The notes: generated by a model from the sequence alone, not told the origin. A stretch of DNA of 64,000 nucleotides from Petrolisthes cinctipes (GCA_033782935.1 JAWQEG010000082.1:1860001-1924000), one strand, 5' to 3'. Shown: positions 37,180 to 50,633, numbered from the stretch's first letter. Numbers and translations: made by a program.

Positions 37180-39457
37180 ATGTTTTGGGTCTGTATCTTG
37201 AAAATCATTCTAACTAGGACCCAAAAATACATAATTTTCGGGTGTTTTGAGCATGAATTTGAGATATAAACGGGTACAGAAGATGCAAGCACATATCGAC
37301 TTTAGACACATAAAATATCGATTTTTAGCATGTTTTGAGCCTATATTCTGAAAACATACTAGCACTGAGTAGGCATGTAGAGATTTCTTCTGGGACCCAA
37401 AAATATCGTATTTTCGGGTGTTTTGGGCCTGAATTTGAGATATTGAATTTGGGCACCTGAAATATCGATTTATAGCATGTTTTGGGCCTATATTTTGAAA
37501 ATATTTTAACACTGAGTAGGCATGTACAGATCGCTTCTGGAACCCCAAAAGAGCAAATTTTCGGGTGTTTTAAGCCTGAATTTGCGATATAAACGGGTAC
37601 AGAAGATGTATGCACATATCGACTTTTGGGCACCAAAAATATTGATTTTGAGCATGTTTTGGGTCTGTATCTTGGAAACATTCTAACTAGGAGTAGGCAT
37701 GTACAGATTGCTTCTAGGACCCAAAAATACCGAATTTTCTGGTGTTTTGAGCCTGAATTTGAGATATGAACTGGTACAGAAGATGCATGCACATATCGAC
37801 TTTCGACAATTAAAATATAGATTTTTAGCATGTTTTGAGCCTATATTTTGAAAACATTCTAGCACTGAGTAGGCATATATAGATCGCTTCTGTGACCCAA
37901 AAATATCGAATATTCGGGTGTTTTGAGCCTGAATTTGAGATATAAACGGGTACAGAAAATCATGCACATATCGACTTTGGACACTTAAAATATCGATTTT
38001 TAGCATCTTTTGGGCCTCTATCTGAGTAGGCATGTACAGATCGCTTCTGGGACCCCAAAATATCGAATTTTCGGGTGTTTGGAGCCTGAATTTGAGATAT
38101 AAACAGGTACAGAAGATGCATTCACATATCGACATTTGGGCACCTAAAATATCGATTTTCTGTATGTTTTGGGCCTGTATTTTGAAAATAGTCTAACTCG
38201 GAGTAGGCATGTACAGATCGCTTCTGGGACCCCAAAATATAGAATTTTCGGGTGTTTTAAGCCTGAATTTGATATATCGACTTTGGACACTTAAAATATC
38301 GATTTTTAGCATGTTTTAGGCCTATATTTTGAAAATATTCTAGCACTGACTAGGCATGTACAGACTGCTTCTGGGACCCCAAAATATCGAATTTTCGGGT
38401 GTTTTGAGCCTGAATTTAGGATGTAAACGGGTACATAAAATGCATGCACATATTGACTTTGGGCACCTAAAAGATTGATTTTCAGCATGTTTTGGTCCTG
38501 TATTTTGAAAATACTCTTACACGGAGTAGGCATGTACATATCGGTTCTGAGACCCAAAAATATCGAATTTTCGGGTGTTTTTAGCCTGAATTTGAGATAT
38601 AAACAGGTACTGAAGATGCATGCACATATCGACTTTTGGGCACCTAAAATATCGATTTTGTGCATGTTTTGGGTCTGTATCTTGAAAACATTCTAACTAG
38701 GACCCAACAATACCGAATTTTCGGGTGTTTTGAGCATGAATTTGAGATATAAACGGGTACAGAAGATGCATGCACATATCGACTTTTTGGCACCTAAAAT
38801 ATCGATTTTGAGCATGTTTTGGGTCTGTATCTTGAAAACATTCTAACTAGGAGTAGGCATGTACAGATCGCTTCTAGGACCCAAAAATACCGAATTTTCG
38901 GGTGTTTTGAGCCTGAATTTGAGATATAAACGGGTACATATCGACTTTCGACACTTAAAATATCGATTGTTAGCATGTTTTTGGGCCTGCATCTGAGTAG
39001 GCATGTACCGGTCGCTTCTGGGACCCCAAAATATCGAATTTTCGGGTGTTTTGGGCCTGAATTTGAGATATCGACTTCGGACACTTAAAATATCGATTTT
39101 TAGCATGTTTTTTGCCTATATTTTGAAAATATTTTAGCACTGAGTAGGCATGTACAGATCGCTTCTGGGACCCCAAAATATCGAATTTTCGGATGTTTTG
39201 AGCCGGAATTTAGGATGTAAACGGGAACAGAAAATGCATGCACATATTGACTTTGGGCACCTAAAAGATCGATTTTCAGCATGTTTTGGGCCTGTATTTT
39301 GAAAAAACTCTAACACGGAGTAGGCATGTACAGATCGGTTCTGGGACCCAAAAATATCGAATTTTCGGGTGTTTTGAGCCTGAATTTGAGATATAAACAG
39401 GTACTGAAGATGCATGCACATATCGACTTTTGGGCACCTAAAATATCGATTTTGAGC
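37180..39457. repeat. 2,278-bp higher-order unit, copy 2
   Basis: Directly followed by copy 3 at an exact 2,278-bp step: landmarks 37210, 37325, 37683, 38306, 38794 and 39134 recur at 39488, 39603, 39961, 40584, 41072 and 41412. The unit holds about 13-14 monomers of several lengths. Confidence 0.85.
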
Positions 39458-41735
39458 ATGTTTTGGGTCTGTATCTTGAAAATCATTCTAACTAGGACCC
39501 AAAAATACATAATTTTCGGGTGTTTTGAGCATGAATTTGAGATATAAACGGGTACAGAAGATGCAAGCACATATCGACTTTAGACACATAAAATATCGAT
39601 TTTTAGCATGTTTTGAGCCTATATTCTGAAAACATACTAGCACTGAGTAGGCATGTAGAGATTTCTTCTGGGACCCAAAAATATCGTATTTTCGGGTGTT
39701 TTGGGCCTGAATTTGAGATATTGAATTTGGGCACCTGAAATATCGATTTATAGCATGTTTTGGGCCTATATTTTGAAAATATTTTAACACTGAGTAGGCA
39801 TGTACAGATCGCTTCTGGAACCCCAAAAGAGCAAATTTTCGGGTGTTTTAAGCCTGAATTTGCGATATAAACGGGTACAGAAGATGTATGCACATATCGA
39901 CTTTTGGGCACCAAAAATATTGATTTTGAGCATGTTTTGGGTCTGTATCTTGGAAACATTCTAACTAGGAGTAGGCATGTACAGATCGCTTCTAGGACCC
40001 AAAAATACCGAATTTTCTGGTGTTTTGAGCCTGAATTTGAGATATGAACTGGTACAGAAGATGCATGCACATATCGACTTTCGACAATTAAAATATAGAT
40101 TTTTAGCATGTTTTGAGCCTATATTTTGAAAACATTCTAGCACTGAGTAGGCATATATAGATCGCTTCTGTGACCCAAAAATATCGAATATTCGGGTGTT
40201 TTGAGCCTGAATTTGAGATATAAACGGGTAGAGAAAATCATGCACATATCGACTTTGGACACTTAAAATATCGATTTTTAGCATCTTTTGGGCGTCTATC
40301 TGAGTAGGCATGTACAGATCGCTTCTGGGACCCCAAAATATCGAATTTTCGGGTGTTTGGAGCCTGAATTTGAGATATAAACAGGTACAGAAGATGCATT
40401 CACATATCGACATTTGGGCACCTAAAATATCGATTTTCTGTATGTTTTGGGCCTGTATTTTGAAAATAGTCTAACTCGGAGTAGGCATGTACAGATCGCT
40501 TCTGGGACCCCAAAATATAGAATTTTCGGGTGTTTTAAGCCTGAATTTGATATATCGACTTTGGACACTTAAAATATCGATTTTTAGCATGTTTTAGGCC
40601 TATATTTTAAAACTATTCTAGCACTGACTAGGCATGTACAGATTGCTTCTGGGACCCCAAAATATCGAATTTTCGGGTGTTTTGAGCCTGAATTTAGGAT
40701 GTAAACGGGTACATAAAATGCATGCACATATTGACTTTGGGCACCTAAAAGATTGATTTTCAGCATGTTTTGGTCCTGTATTTTGAAAATACTCTTACAC
40801 GGAGTAGGCATGTACAGATCGGTTCTGAGACCCAAAAATATCGAATTTTCGGGTGTTTTTAGCCTGAATTTGAGATATAAACAGGTACTGAAGATGCATG
40901 CACATATCGACTTTTGGGCACCTAAAATATCGATTTTGTGCATGTTTTGGGTCTGTATCTTGAAAACATTCTAACTAGGACCCAACAATACCGAATTTTC
41001 GGGTGTTTTGAGCATGAATTTGAGATATAAACGGGTACAGAAGATGCATGCACATATCGACTTTTTGGCACCTAAAATATCGATTTTGAGCATGTTTTGG
41101 GTCTGTATCTTGAAAACATTCTAACTAGGAGTAGGCATGTACAGATCGCTTCTAGGACCCAAAAATACCGAATTTTCGGGTGTTTTGAGCCTGAATTTGA
41201 GATATAAACGGGTACATATCGACTTTCGACACTTAAAATATCGATTGTTAGCATGTTTTTGGGCCTGCATCTGAGTAGGCATGTACCGGTCGCTTCTGGG
41301 ACCCCAAAATATCGAATTTTCGGGTGTTTTGGGCCTGAATTTGAGATATCGACTTCGGACACTTAAAATATCGATTTTTAGCATGTTTTGGGCCTATATT
41401 TTGAAAATATTTTAGCACTGAGTAGGCATGTACAGATCGCTTCTGGGACCCCAAAATATCGAATTTTCGGGTGTTTTGAGCCGGAATTTAGGATGTAAAC
41501 GGGAACAGAAAATGCATGCACATATTGACTTTGGGCACCTAAAAGATCGATTTTCAGCATGTTTTGGGCCTGTATTTTGAAAAAACTCTAACACGGAGTA
41601 GGCATGTACAGATCGGTTCTGGGACCCAAAAATATCGAATTTTCGGGTGTTTTGAGCCTGAATTTGAGATATAAACAGGTACTGAAGATGCATGCACATA
41701 TCGACTTTTGGGCACCTAAAATATCGATTTTGAGC
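39458..41735. repeat. 2,278-bp higher-order unit, copy 3
   Basis: Head-to-tail neighbour of copy 2, nearly identical by eye, with a few private changes (for example TTTAAAACTATTC near 40607). At its right edge the sequence switches to the TTTTGTGTCTGCATC variant that also follows copy 1. Confidence 0.85.
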
Positions 41736-44700
41736 ATGTTTTGTGTCTGCATCTTGAAAACATTCTAACTAGGACCTAAAAATATATAATTTTCGAGTGT
41801 TTTGAGCATGAATTTGAGATATAAACGGGTACAGAAGATGCATGCACATATCGACTTTAGACACATAAAATATCGATTTTTAGCATGTTTTGATCCTATA
41901 TTCTGAAAACATACTAGCACTGAGTAGGCATGTAGAGATTTCTTCTGGGACCCAAAAATATCGTATTTTCGGGTGTTTTGGGCCTGAATTTGAGATATTG
42001 ACTTTGTGCACCTAAAATATCGATTTATAGCATGTTTTGGGCCTATATTTTGAAAATATTCTAGCACTGACTAGGCATGTACAGATCGCTTCTGGGACCC
42101 CAAAATATCGAATTTTCGGGTGTTTTGAGCCTGAATTTAGGATGTAAACGGGTACAGAAAATGCATGCACATATTGACTTTGGGCACCTAAAAGATCGAT
42201 TTTCAGCATGTTTTGGGGCTGTATTTTGAAAATACTCTAACACGGAGTAGGCATGTACAGATCGGTTCTGAGACCCAAAAATATCGAATTTTCGCGTGTT
42301 TTTAGCCTGAATTTGAGATATAAACAGGTACTGAAGATGCATGCACATATCGACTTTTGGGCACCTAAAATATCGATTTTGTGCATGTTTTGGGTCTGTA
42401 TCTTGAAAACATTCTAACTAGGACCCAACAATACCGAATTTTCGGGTGTTTTGAGCATGAATTTGAGATATAAACGGGTACAGAAGATGCATGCACATAT
42501 CGACTTTGGACACATAAAATATCGATTTTTAGCATGTTTTGAGCCTATATTTTTTAAACATACTAGCACTGAGTAGGCATGTAGAGATTTCTTCTGGGAC
42601 CAAAAAATATCGTATTTTCGGGCGTTTTGGGCCTGAATTTGAGATATCGACTTTGGGCACCTAAAATATCGATTTTGAGCATGTTTTGGGTCTGTATCTT
42701 GAAAACATTCTATCTAGGAGTAGGCAAGTACAGATCGCTTCTAGGACCCAAAAATACCGAATTTTCGGGTGTTTTGAGCCTGAATTTGAGATATAAACGG
42801 GTACAGAAGATGCATGCACATATCTACTTTCGACACTTAAAATATCGATTTTTAGCATGTTTTGAGCCTATATTTTGAAAACATTCTAGCACTGAGTAGG
42901 CATGTACAGATCACTTCTGTGACCCAAAGATATCGAATTTTCGGGTGTTTTGAGATTGAATTTGAGAAATAATCGAATCCAGAAGATGCATACACATATT
43001 GACTTTGGGCACCTAAAATATCAATTTTCAGCATGTTTTGGGCCTGAATCTGAGTAGGCATGTACAGATCGCTTCTGGGACCCCAAAATATCGAATTTTC
43101 GGGTGTTTGGAGCCTGAATTTGATATATATACGGGTACAGAAGATGGATGCACATATCGACTTTTGGGCACCTAAAAGATCAAGTTTCTGTATGTTTAGG
43201 GCCTGTATATTAAAAATACTCTAACACGGAGTAGGCATGTACAGATCGCTTCAGGGACCCCAAAATATCGAATTTTCGGGTGCTTTGTGCCTGAAATTTA
43301 AATATCGACTTTGGGCACCTAAAATATCGATTTTTAGCATGTTTTGGGCCTATATTATGATAATATTCTACACTGAGTAGGCATGTACATATCGCTTCTG
43401 GGGCCCCAAAATATCGAATTTTCGGGTGTTTTGAGCCTGAATTTAAGATATAAACGGGAACAGAAAATATTTGCACTTATTTACTTTGGGCACCTAAAAT
43501 ATCGATTTTCAGCATGTTTTGGGCGTGTATTTTGAAAATACTCTAACATGGAGTAGGCATGTACAGATCGCTTCTGGGACCCCAAAATATCGAATTTTCG
43601 GGTGTTTTGGTCCTGAATTTGAGATATCGACTTTGGGCACCTAAAATATCGATTTTTAGCATGATTTGGGCCTATATTTTGAAAATATTCTAGCACTAAG
43701 TAGGCATGTACAGATCACTTCTGGGACCCCAAAATATCGAATTTTCGGGTGTTTTGAGCCTGAATTTGAGATATAAACGGGTGCCGAAGATGCATACACA
43801 TATATGATTTTGGACACTTAATATATCAATTTTTAGCATGTTTTGAGCCTATATTTTAAAAACATTCTAGCATTGAGTAGGCATGTACAGATCGCTTCTG
43901 GGACCCAAAAATATCGAATTTTAGGGTGTTTTGAGGTTGAATTTGGGATATAAACGGGTGCAGAAGATGCATACACATATTGACTTTTGGGCACCTAAAA
44001 GATCGATTTTCAGTATGTTTAGGGCCTGTATATTGAAAATACTCTAACTCGGAGTAGGCATGTCCAGATCGCTTCTGGGACCCCAAAATATCGAATTTTC
44101 GGGTGTTTTGAGCCTGAATCTGAGATATCGACTTTGAGCACCTAAAATATCGAATTTTAGCATGTTTTGGGCCTATATTTTGAAAATATTCTAGCACCGA
44201 GTAGGCATTTACAGATCGCTTCTGGGACCCCAAAATAGCGAATTTTCGGGAGTTTTGAGCCTGAATTATAGATATAAACGGGTACAGAAGATGCATGCAC
44301 ATATCGACTTTTTGGCACCTAAAATATCGATTTTGAGCATGTTTTGGGTCTGTATCTTGAAAACATTCTAACTAGGAGTAGGCATGTACAGATCGCTTCT
44401 AGGACCCAAAAATACCGAATATTTGGCTGTTTTGAGCCTGAATTTGAGATATAAACGGGTACAGAAGATGCATGCACATATCGACTTTGGACACTTAAAA
44501 TATCGATTTTTAGCATGTTTTGGGCCTGTATCTGAGTAGGCATGTACAGATCGCTTCTGGGACCCCAAAATATCGAATTTTCGGGTGTTTGGAGCCTGAA
44601 TTTAGGATGTAAACGGGTACAGAAAATGCATGCACATATTGACTTTGGGCACCTAAATGATTGTTTTTCAGCATGTTTTGGGCCTGTATTTTGAAAATAC

Positions 44701-44899
44701 TCTAACACGGAGTAGGCATGTACAGATCGGTTCTAGGACCCAAAAATATCGAAATTTCGGGTGTTTTGAGGCTGAATTTGAGATATAAACAGGTACTGAA
44801 GATGCATGCACAAATCGACTTTTGGGCACCAAAAATATCGATTTTGAGCATGTTTTGGGTTTGTATCTTGAAAACATTCTAACTAGGACCCAAAAATAC
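41736..44899. repeat. 3.16-kb satellite block, second copy
   Basis: Counterpart of 27117-30280 at an offset of 14,619 bp, and over its first 1.7 kb of 34611-36310 at an offset of 7,125 bp. It shows that a run of about 20 monomers has been copied as one piece. Confidence 0.8.
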
Positions 44900-45795
44900 C
44901 GAATTTTCGGATGTTTTGAGCATGAATTTGAGATATAAACGGGTACAGAAGATGTATGCACATATCGACTTTAGACACTTAAAATATCGATTTTTAGCAT
45001 GTTTTGAGCCTATATTTTGAAAACATTCTAGCACTGAGTAGGCATGTACAGATCGCTTCTGGGACCCCCAAATATCGAATTTTCGGGTGTTTGGAGTCTG
45101 AATTTGAGATATAAACAGGTACAGAAGATGCATCCACATATCGACTTTTGGGCACCTAAAAGATCGATTTTCAGTATGTTTTGGGACTGTATATTGAAAA
45201 TACTCTAACACGGAGTAGGCATGTACAGATCGCTTCTGGGACCCCAAAATATAGAATTTTCGGGTGTTTTGGGCCTGAATTTGATATATCGACTTTGGAC
45301 ACTTAAAATATCGATTTTTAGCATGTTTTGGGCCTATATTTTGAAAATATTCTAGCACTGAGTAGGCATGTACAGATCGCTTCTGAGACCCCAAAATATC
45401 GAATTTTCGGGTGTTTGGGGCCTGAATTTGAGATATAAACGGGTACAGAAAATGCATGCACATATCGACTTTTGGGCACCTAAAAGATCGATTTTCAGCA
45501 TGTTTTGGGCCTGTATTTTGAAAATACTCTAACACGGAGTAGGCATGTACAGATCGGTTCTGGGACCCCAAAATATCGAATTTTCGGGTGTTTTGAGCCT
45601 GAATTTAAGATATAAACAGGTACTGAAGATGCATGCAAATATCGACTTTTGGGCACCTAAAATATCGATTTTGAGCATGATTTGGGTCTGTATCTTGAAA
45701 ACATTCTAACTAGGAGTAGGCATGAGCAGATCGCTTCTAGGACCCCAAAATATCGAATTTTCGGGTGTTTTGAGCCTGAATTTGAGATATCGACT

Positions 45796-46439
45796 TGTAC
45801 CAGTTCTGAAGGCTTGAACTCTGGGCAGAAACTGGTAACTTACTTGTGTGTAATTTCTTGGAGTCGTTGTTGTAGTAGTTGTTATTGTTGTATTAGGTAA
45901 CGTGGAAGACGGGGTGCTTTCTTAGGTTTTCTTAGGCAATTGACTTCACAAGTTTCTTAAGGCTTAATTTATTAATATATACTTATATCTATACAGGGAA
46001 TTATAATGATGTGCCTTGTCTTATTTGTATGGTCTCTCTTTGTGGAGACAAGTGTATAGCCCTGGGAGTCAGTGTTAAGTATCCTACCTATTAGTTAAAC
46101 TTCACTGCTTAAATACATTCTCTACTGGAGTTGACAGCTGTGTCTGGATACAATATTACCAACTTGGATGGTTATGATTTACTGTGGGTTACCTGTGGTC
46201 ATGTGGTAGGATGAATCACGTGGGACTATGGTCACGAGGTTTTGAGTCATGCCTCATGTAGCTGAAAGGACCCTTGCTCCTATCTCCAGGTACCTATACT
46301 GACAAATAGTCTGTGATACCTGGTTATCTTAATGTTTATCTTCTTGTTTATTTATCTAATGCCGGTTCTGGGCAGGTAGTCTGGTTACTGACCCTCGCTA
46401 ATCTTATCTTCTACCTGCCTTGCCTCTAGGAGCCGTACA
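45796..46439 (-). repeat. Gypsy-like 3' LTR
   Basis: 644 bp, equal in length to the right LTR and different at one position. It begins and ends with the 5-bp inverted TGTAC/GTACA. Read on the minus strand it contains a TATA-like GTATTTAAGC and an AATAAA near AATAAATTAAGCC. Its inner edge (46440 onward) lacks an obvious polypurine tract. Confidence 0.93.
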
Positions 46440-48324
46440 ATCGCTCAGTCCCGCTACCAAATCTGTCCCAGATTAGAACTTTATTGTGGGAACAAATTTT
46501 ACAATACTTGGTATATCCAAGGATGATTCATCCAGAGGAAAGGGATAAAGGAGCTAGGAAATTAACAATGAATACTTAAATACTAATACAAAATAGACAT
46601 CCAAGACATAGGCACACCATGTGCTTAAAATTAACATTACCGGTAATACATAAATATAAATACATTGGTACATAAAGAAATTATCTTAAAATTAATGTGT
46701 TTAGCTAGGTGCATGTCATTGTGTGTATATAAGCTAACCTATGCTAAAGATTCACATATTAATGAGGGGGGAGCCGTGTTGCTATGTTGTGGCTTTGAAA
46801 TAATAGTCTTATCCTTTTCAAGACAAGAGCATTCAGTATACGTCGATAGTGCTTACTTATACAAATACAAAAATAGTATTTTAGACTGTCGTATACAATA
46901 CATAAATATTATAGTACATGCCAGAAAGATAAGACATGGGATAATAAACATTGGTACCAAGAGTTATTATGATCAATATATGGAGGAATCAATTGATATA
47001 CTAAGGATGTTTGAATCCTAGTCTCATTGAGTAACTTAATAGTTTCATTTTTCCTGAAACAACTGATAATTAGGAGATGTTAAACAAGTCGACATTAAAT
47101 TAAACATGTTGAAAGGTGGAAGAGAGTGTGTTATGTTTTCCAGCAATTTATGTTTATGAGGCAAGATAACGATTCCCTTGGATCGTATTTCCTATGAGTC
47201 TGCTTCTTTATAGTAGCCTTAAACCATACCATGTGTAGGGTGATTAGGGCAAATTAGTGTTAATTGTGTATCAGCAGGTAAGTATAGATAGTGGAAATTA
47301 AAAAATGATGATGAAAGAGAGTTTGATTAGTAATAGATATGAATGTACATGCATATAGTGTTTGATTAGTAGTACTTATGATTCTAAGCAAGTGGAGATT
47401 TTGCATCCTTTGGAGACTTAAATGCAACTCAAATGCAAAGAAATATGCAAGACAAACATATATGAAGATATGCAACATGGCACTTGAAGTGCTGTGTGTC
47501 ACTGATGACATCATCACTAAGTATAATACTTATTGGATGAAAATTGAATATTAAATGATTACTTCCATTTTCATAGGGATTGTTGAAGTGCGTAGCTTGT
47601 GAATAACATTTTACCTTTTATGGGAATAAGAATAAGGAGGATATGATCTTATGTTATAATACTACGCATGACTGTATAATAATATTTCAAATAGGTGCAT
47701 GAAGATAATAAGTAAGATGGTATTTCATCATTGATTGTGCCATTACATTTCGTAGCTATTGGAGTGGTAATAATATTGTGAGTTGATCTTACCTTACTCG
47801 CAGTAAATACTCTCTCAATAAATAGTTGTCATTCCTCTCTAAGTTCCTCACCTGCTATCATTTTCCTGCTAACTCACAGAAATAAATAGAAGCCTAAAAA
47901 TATGATGTGATTATTTCATATATGTAGTTCTTTTCATTCGTTGCTCATGTAAACTATATAAATCGTATTTATTTTCTGTGCAATGATTTGCACTCTAATA
48001 CAGTATCTACCTGTTACTCTATCTTACCTTGATTTGCAACGACTTGTCCCGCAATATTTTATTAATGGGATAATGCTTGTATACCACTGGCTAAGCAGTA
48101 CCAAATAATGCTCATGAAATTTCACTTAAAAATTTTCTAAATCACACTCTGGGCTGTGATGATGGCTCTAAGCCATTATATTTTTTTTTTGTTTTGTATA
48201 ATAAGCGAGCAATATTACCTGAGTCGTTGAATCCATTCCTAGGGCGCCCAATAGTGAAAGGACAGTATAGAATATAATGCATGTAAATAGGTAAATTCAT
48301 TTGTGTGATACCTGTCACAGAAAA
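46440..48324 (-). other. Gypsy-like element 3' region, no recognisable gene
   Basis: AT-rich sequence between the integrase remains and the 3' LTR. Short open frames (118 codons on plus, 46665-47021; 85 codons on minus, 47260-47517) have no motif I recognise and are probably chance. About 1.9 kb is more than a simple gag-pol element needs, so a lost third gene or captured filler is possible. Confidence 0.6.
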
Positions 48325-48564
48325 CTAGTGTATCATTAAATACCTTATTTGTACCCACTGCTCAATGGCAGAAAAATTATGTAATAATTCATATATATCC
48401 TGTAAAGAAATAGTGATCATATCGTTCATCACTAATATTTTATTTATTTTCTTTTTCTTTTCAACTGTTTGATAAAATTGTAAACGAGAGCTCTCGGATT
48501 GTAAGACGTCATCTTTTGCGGTGTGTACTTCGTCGGAGTTTGTAGCCGCCGCGAGTATAGACAT
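48325..48564 (-). pseudogene. short ORF of unknown function after integrase (possible third-ORF remnant)
   Basis: 79 codons on the minus strand, starting MSILAAATNSDEVH. A splice-acceptor-like TTTCTTCTTACAG|AGG lies about 40 bases upstream of the ATG (plus-strand CCTCTGTAAGAAG, about 48595-48607). Some Ty3/Gypsy lineages make an env-like protein from a spliced RNA at this place. I see no signal peptide, glycosylation cluster or fusion motif that would establish such a role, so the assignment rests on position only. Confidence 0.3.
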
Positions 48565-48779
48565 GAAAACTGTTATATAGGTTGATTTGGGCCACCTCTG
48601 TAAGAAGAAATATTATTTTTCATTGGAAACCGATCGGAGTTTTTGTTTGTAATTGTTTATTTTATTACCATCAATAGTAGGGATAATATTACTAGGAAGA
48701 GGAAATTGTTGATGTTCCAGAGATATTGATTGGTTTTATTTTGGATGTTGGGTTTTTTTTTTTTTTTTTTCAAGCCTAT

Positions 48780-49500
48780 AATTTGTTTTGTTATGACGGC
48801 GATCACGCATTTTCCCTGCAAGCCGATAAATTGCTTTGTTATGTCGGCGATCACGCATTTTCCTTGCAAGCCGATAAATTGCTTTGTTCATCCTGATGAA
48901 ATTGTGGAAATGCAACTCACTGTCGTTCAGCATAGTTGTCCATGTTGTAGCATGGCTTCTTCGTGGCAATTGTTATATCATATAAAAGACGTATCCATAC
49001 GCCATATAGTATTTCATGTGGAGTTTTTCCTTTTATTTCCGTGTTTTGTAGTGTTTATTGACCGTCATATCAATGCAGTCTTCCCATGTGGAGGGATTTT
49101 CATTGTTTCTGTGCCACGATGTACTTCTAGTAGTGTTACGGTTTTGCCGTTTTGTTAACCCATTAGATGCTGGGAAATATGGTAATACAAACGTTTGCTT
49201 AATGTCGTAGAAATCAGATACCTTTTATAATATCGAGACATGTATATGGTCATATGAATTTGGTTTTTAAATATATGTGCATTTACTTTTGCGGTTTTTA
49301 TCGTAGTGGTGCCGCCACTAAATATCTAGAAAATGGTTAACCATAGGTAAAAACTTATTTGCGTCCTGATTCGAAATTGGTAAGGAAAGTAGATCTATTC
49401 CTACTATGTCCCATGATTCGTCCAGGATTAGGGATTCCCGTCATGGAACAGAGGTCCAAATGTATGGCCTTGATTTGCATTGTATGTTTCGCACTGAGCG
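48780..49500 (-). pseudogene. Gypsy-like integrase remnant
   Basis: Minus-strand fragments in more than one frame keep the pattern of a retroviral-type integrase. WDIVGIDLLSLPISNQD, with the first catalytic Asp at 49393-49395, is followed by NKFLPMVNHFLDI and a stop. Further on, NPSTWEDCID (49069-49104) resembles the conserved stretch after the catalytic core. The core between them is interrupted by several stops. Near the C-terminal end a 48-bp in-frame tandem duplication is present (separate entry). Non-functional as it stands. Confidence 0.75.
48793..48888 (-). repeat. 48-bp tandem duplication in integrase C-terminal remnant
   Basis: Two adjacent 48-bp copies (48793-48840 and 48841-48888) differ at two positions by eye and encode a 16-residue basic repeat (NKAIYRLAGKMRDRRH) on the minus strand. 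They abut a T run of about 20 at 48751-48770. Confidence 0.85.
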
Positions 49501-50180
49501 ATATATGTGTTTCATCATCTACCCTTAGTTTATGTTAATAGTATATTGTATAGAGAGTGGTTAGGTACCTACCTCTATCAGGATGTCCTATTGCCTTATG
49601 ATATAAGGGTAATTAATACTGAGGGAATTATTATTTGTTGTATCACTATGTGATTGGTTTGTACGTCACGTTTCCTTAATTTTCTGTAAATAATATCATC
49701 ATGAAGGGAAAAGATATTTAAGTGACTGGGTAATTATGGTCCATTATTTTCCATCCTCAGGGTTTAATGAATATCTTATTACGTTCATCATATAATCCGT
49801 TTGCTAATGTTTAGGAACCGTATTAATGTCAAAGTCCATGGGTGTCCTCGGAACTAAAAGGACAAGATGACTGTTTAAGGGATCTGCTACTTTATTTAAT
49901 CGTCCTGGAAGGTAGTTAATAGCAATATGCGGGAGAAATTCCTGAATTGTTAGATATTATCTGGCTAATTTTCCCGTTAGGGTTTGAGGTTATAGTAAGC
50001 CAAGGATCGTTTGATAATTCGCGAAAACTTGTAAAGGATAGCCTAATACGATTTCTCTAAAAGTACGAATTGCCCATAAGATTGCTTAAATTTCCTGTTT
50101 TGTTACAGAGTAACGAGTTCCCTGCGCATTTAATATTCCCTAAGCATTAGCACATACCTAACATAGATCCATAGCTATCT
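49501..50180 (-). other. Gypsy-like pol spacer, degraded
   Basis: Lies between the RNase H motif and the integrase core, where the connection and the zinc-binding N-terminal integrase domain should be. I could not read a convincing HHCC motif or open frame; stops are frequent in all minus-strand frames. Confidence 0.55.
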
Positions 50181-50633
50181 CTTACATAAGTGCAGCGCCT
50201 AAGCCTACTGAAGAAGCATCTGTACACGTGATATAAGTTAATGAGTATTTGGGAATGCAAAAATTGGAGCTGACATTACTTAACCTTTAATAATTCAAAG
50301 CTCAGCTATTTTTCTGGCATCCATACAAAATCTGTATCTTTCTTGAGGGGATTATTTAGGGGTTTAACTACTTGGGAAAAATTCTTTACAAGGATTCTAT
50401 ATAAGAACATAAACCCAAGAATGATTTTACGTTAGTAACATTTATTTGGAATAGGGAATACTTTCATTGCTCGTATTTTATCAGATTGTGTATGGAGCAC
50501 AGTGGCGGTTAATGTATAACCTAAAATGATAATTTTCTGGTAAGAAAATGACACAGAGGCATTTAAAGTTTGAGGCCTACCTAATGTAATCTCTGGATAA
50601 GCTTCTTTATTGTTACTTATTATGAATGTACGT
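50181..50633 (-). pseudogene. Gypsy-like RNase H remnant and RT thumb region
   Basis: The minus strand reads TDASSVGLGAA at about 50192-50223, the typical first RNase H motif with its Asp. Upstream pieces such as GRPQTLNASVSF, KIIILGYTLTATV and KPLNNPLKKDTDFVW match the usual region between the RT active site and RNase H. The pieces are separated by stops and shifts. Non-functional. Confidence 0.75.

Larger units (their letters stand above)
16176..45795. repeat. satellite array, mosaic higher-order region
   Basis: Tandem 88/176-bp satellite with a different succession of variants, including ones ending CGGGTACATATCGAC (15-bp deletion) and others with GATGTAAACGGGTACAGAAAATG. Blocks of the left type recur inside it: the switch from left-type to middle-type monomers at about 16175 is repeated at about 21560. 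Long blocks recur at fixed offsets of 2,278, 4,847, 6,844, 7,125, 7,494 and 14,619 bp, as given in separate entries. Apart from those units I see no inserted gene or mobile element between 9682 and 45795. Confidence 0.92.

Noticed and set aside
16248..45571. Many minus-strand open frames of 60-230 codons encoding repeated peptides of the kind HAYSVLEYFQN
   Set aside because: They are translations of the satellite in rotating frames; the monomer length is not a multiple of three, starts and stops fall at random points of the repeat, and no frame is conserved over codon positions. They look like stop-poor repeat, not genes.
9682..45795. CENP-B-box-like motif in the satellite monomer
   Set aside because: The closest stretch (around TTTTCGGGTGTTTTG) does not fit the CENP-B box core well enough to claim it.
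9682..45795. Direct repeats with variable spacers as a CRISPR array
   Set aside because: The whole monomer is repeated with no unique spacers, the genome is eukaryotic, and there are no cas genes.
46665..47021. 118-codon plus-strand open frame in the Gypsy-like 3' region
   Set aside because: AT-rich, opposite to the element's sense strand, and without any recognisable motif; a chance frame is more likely.
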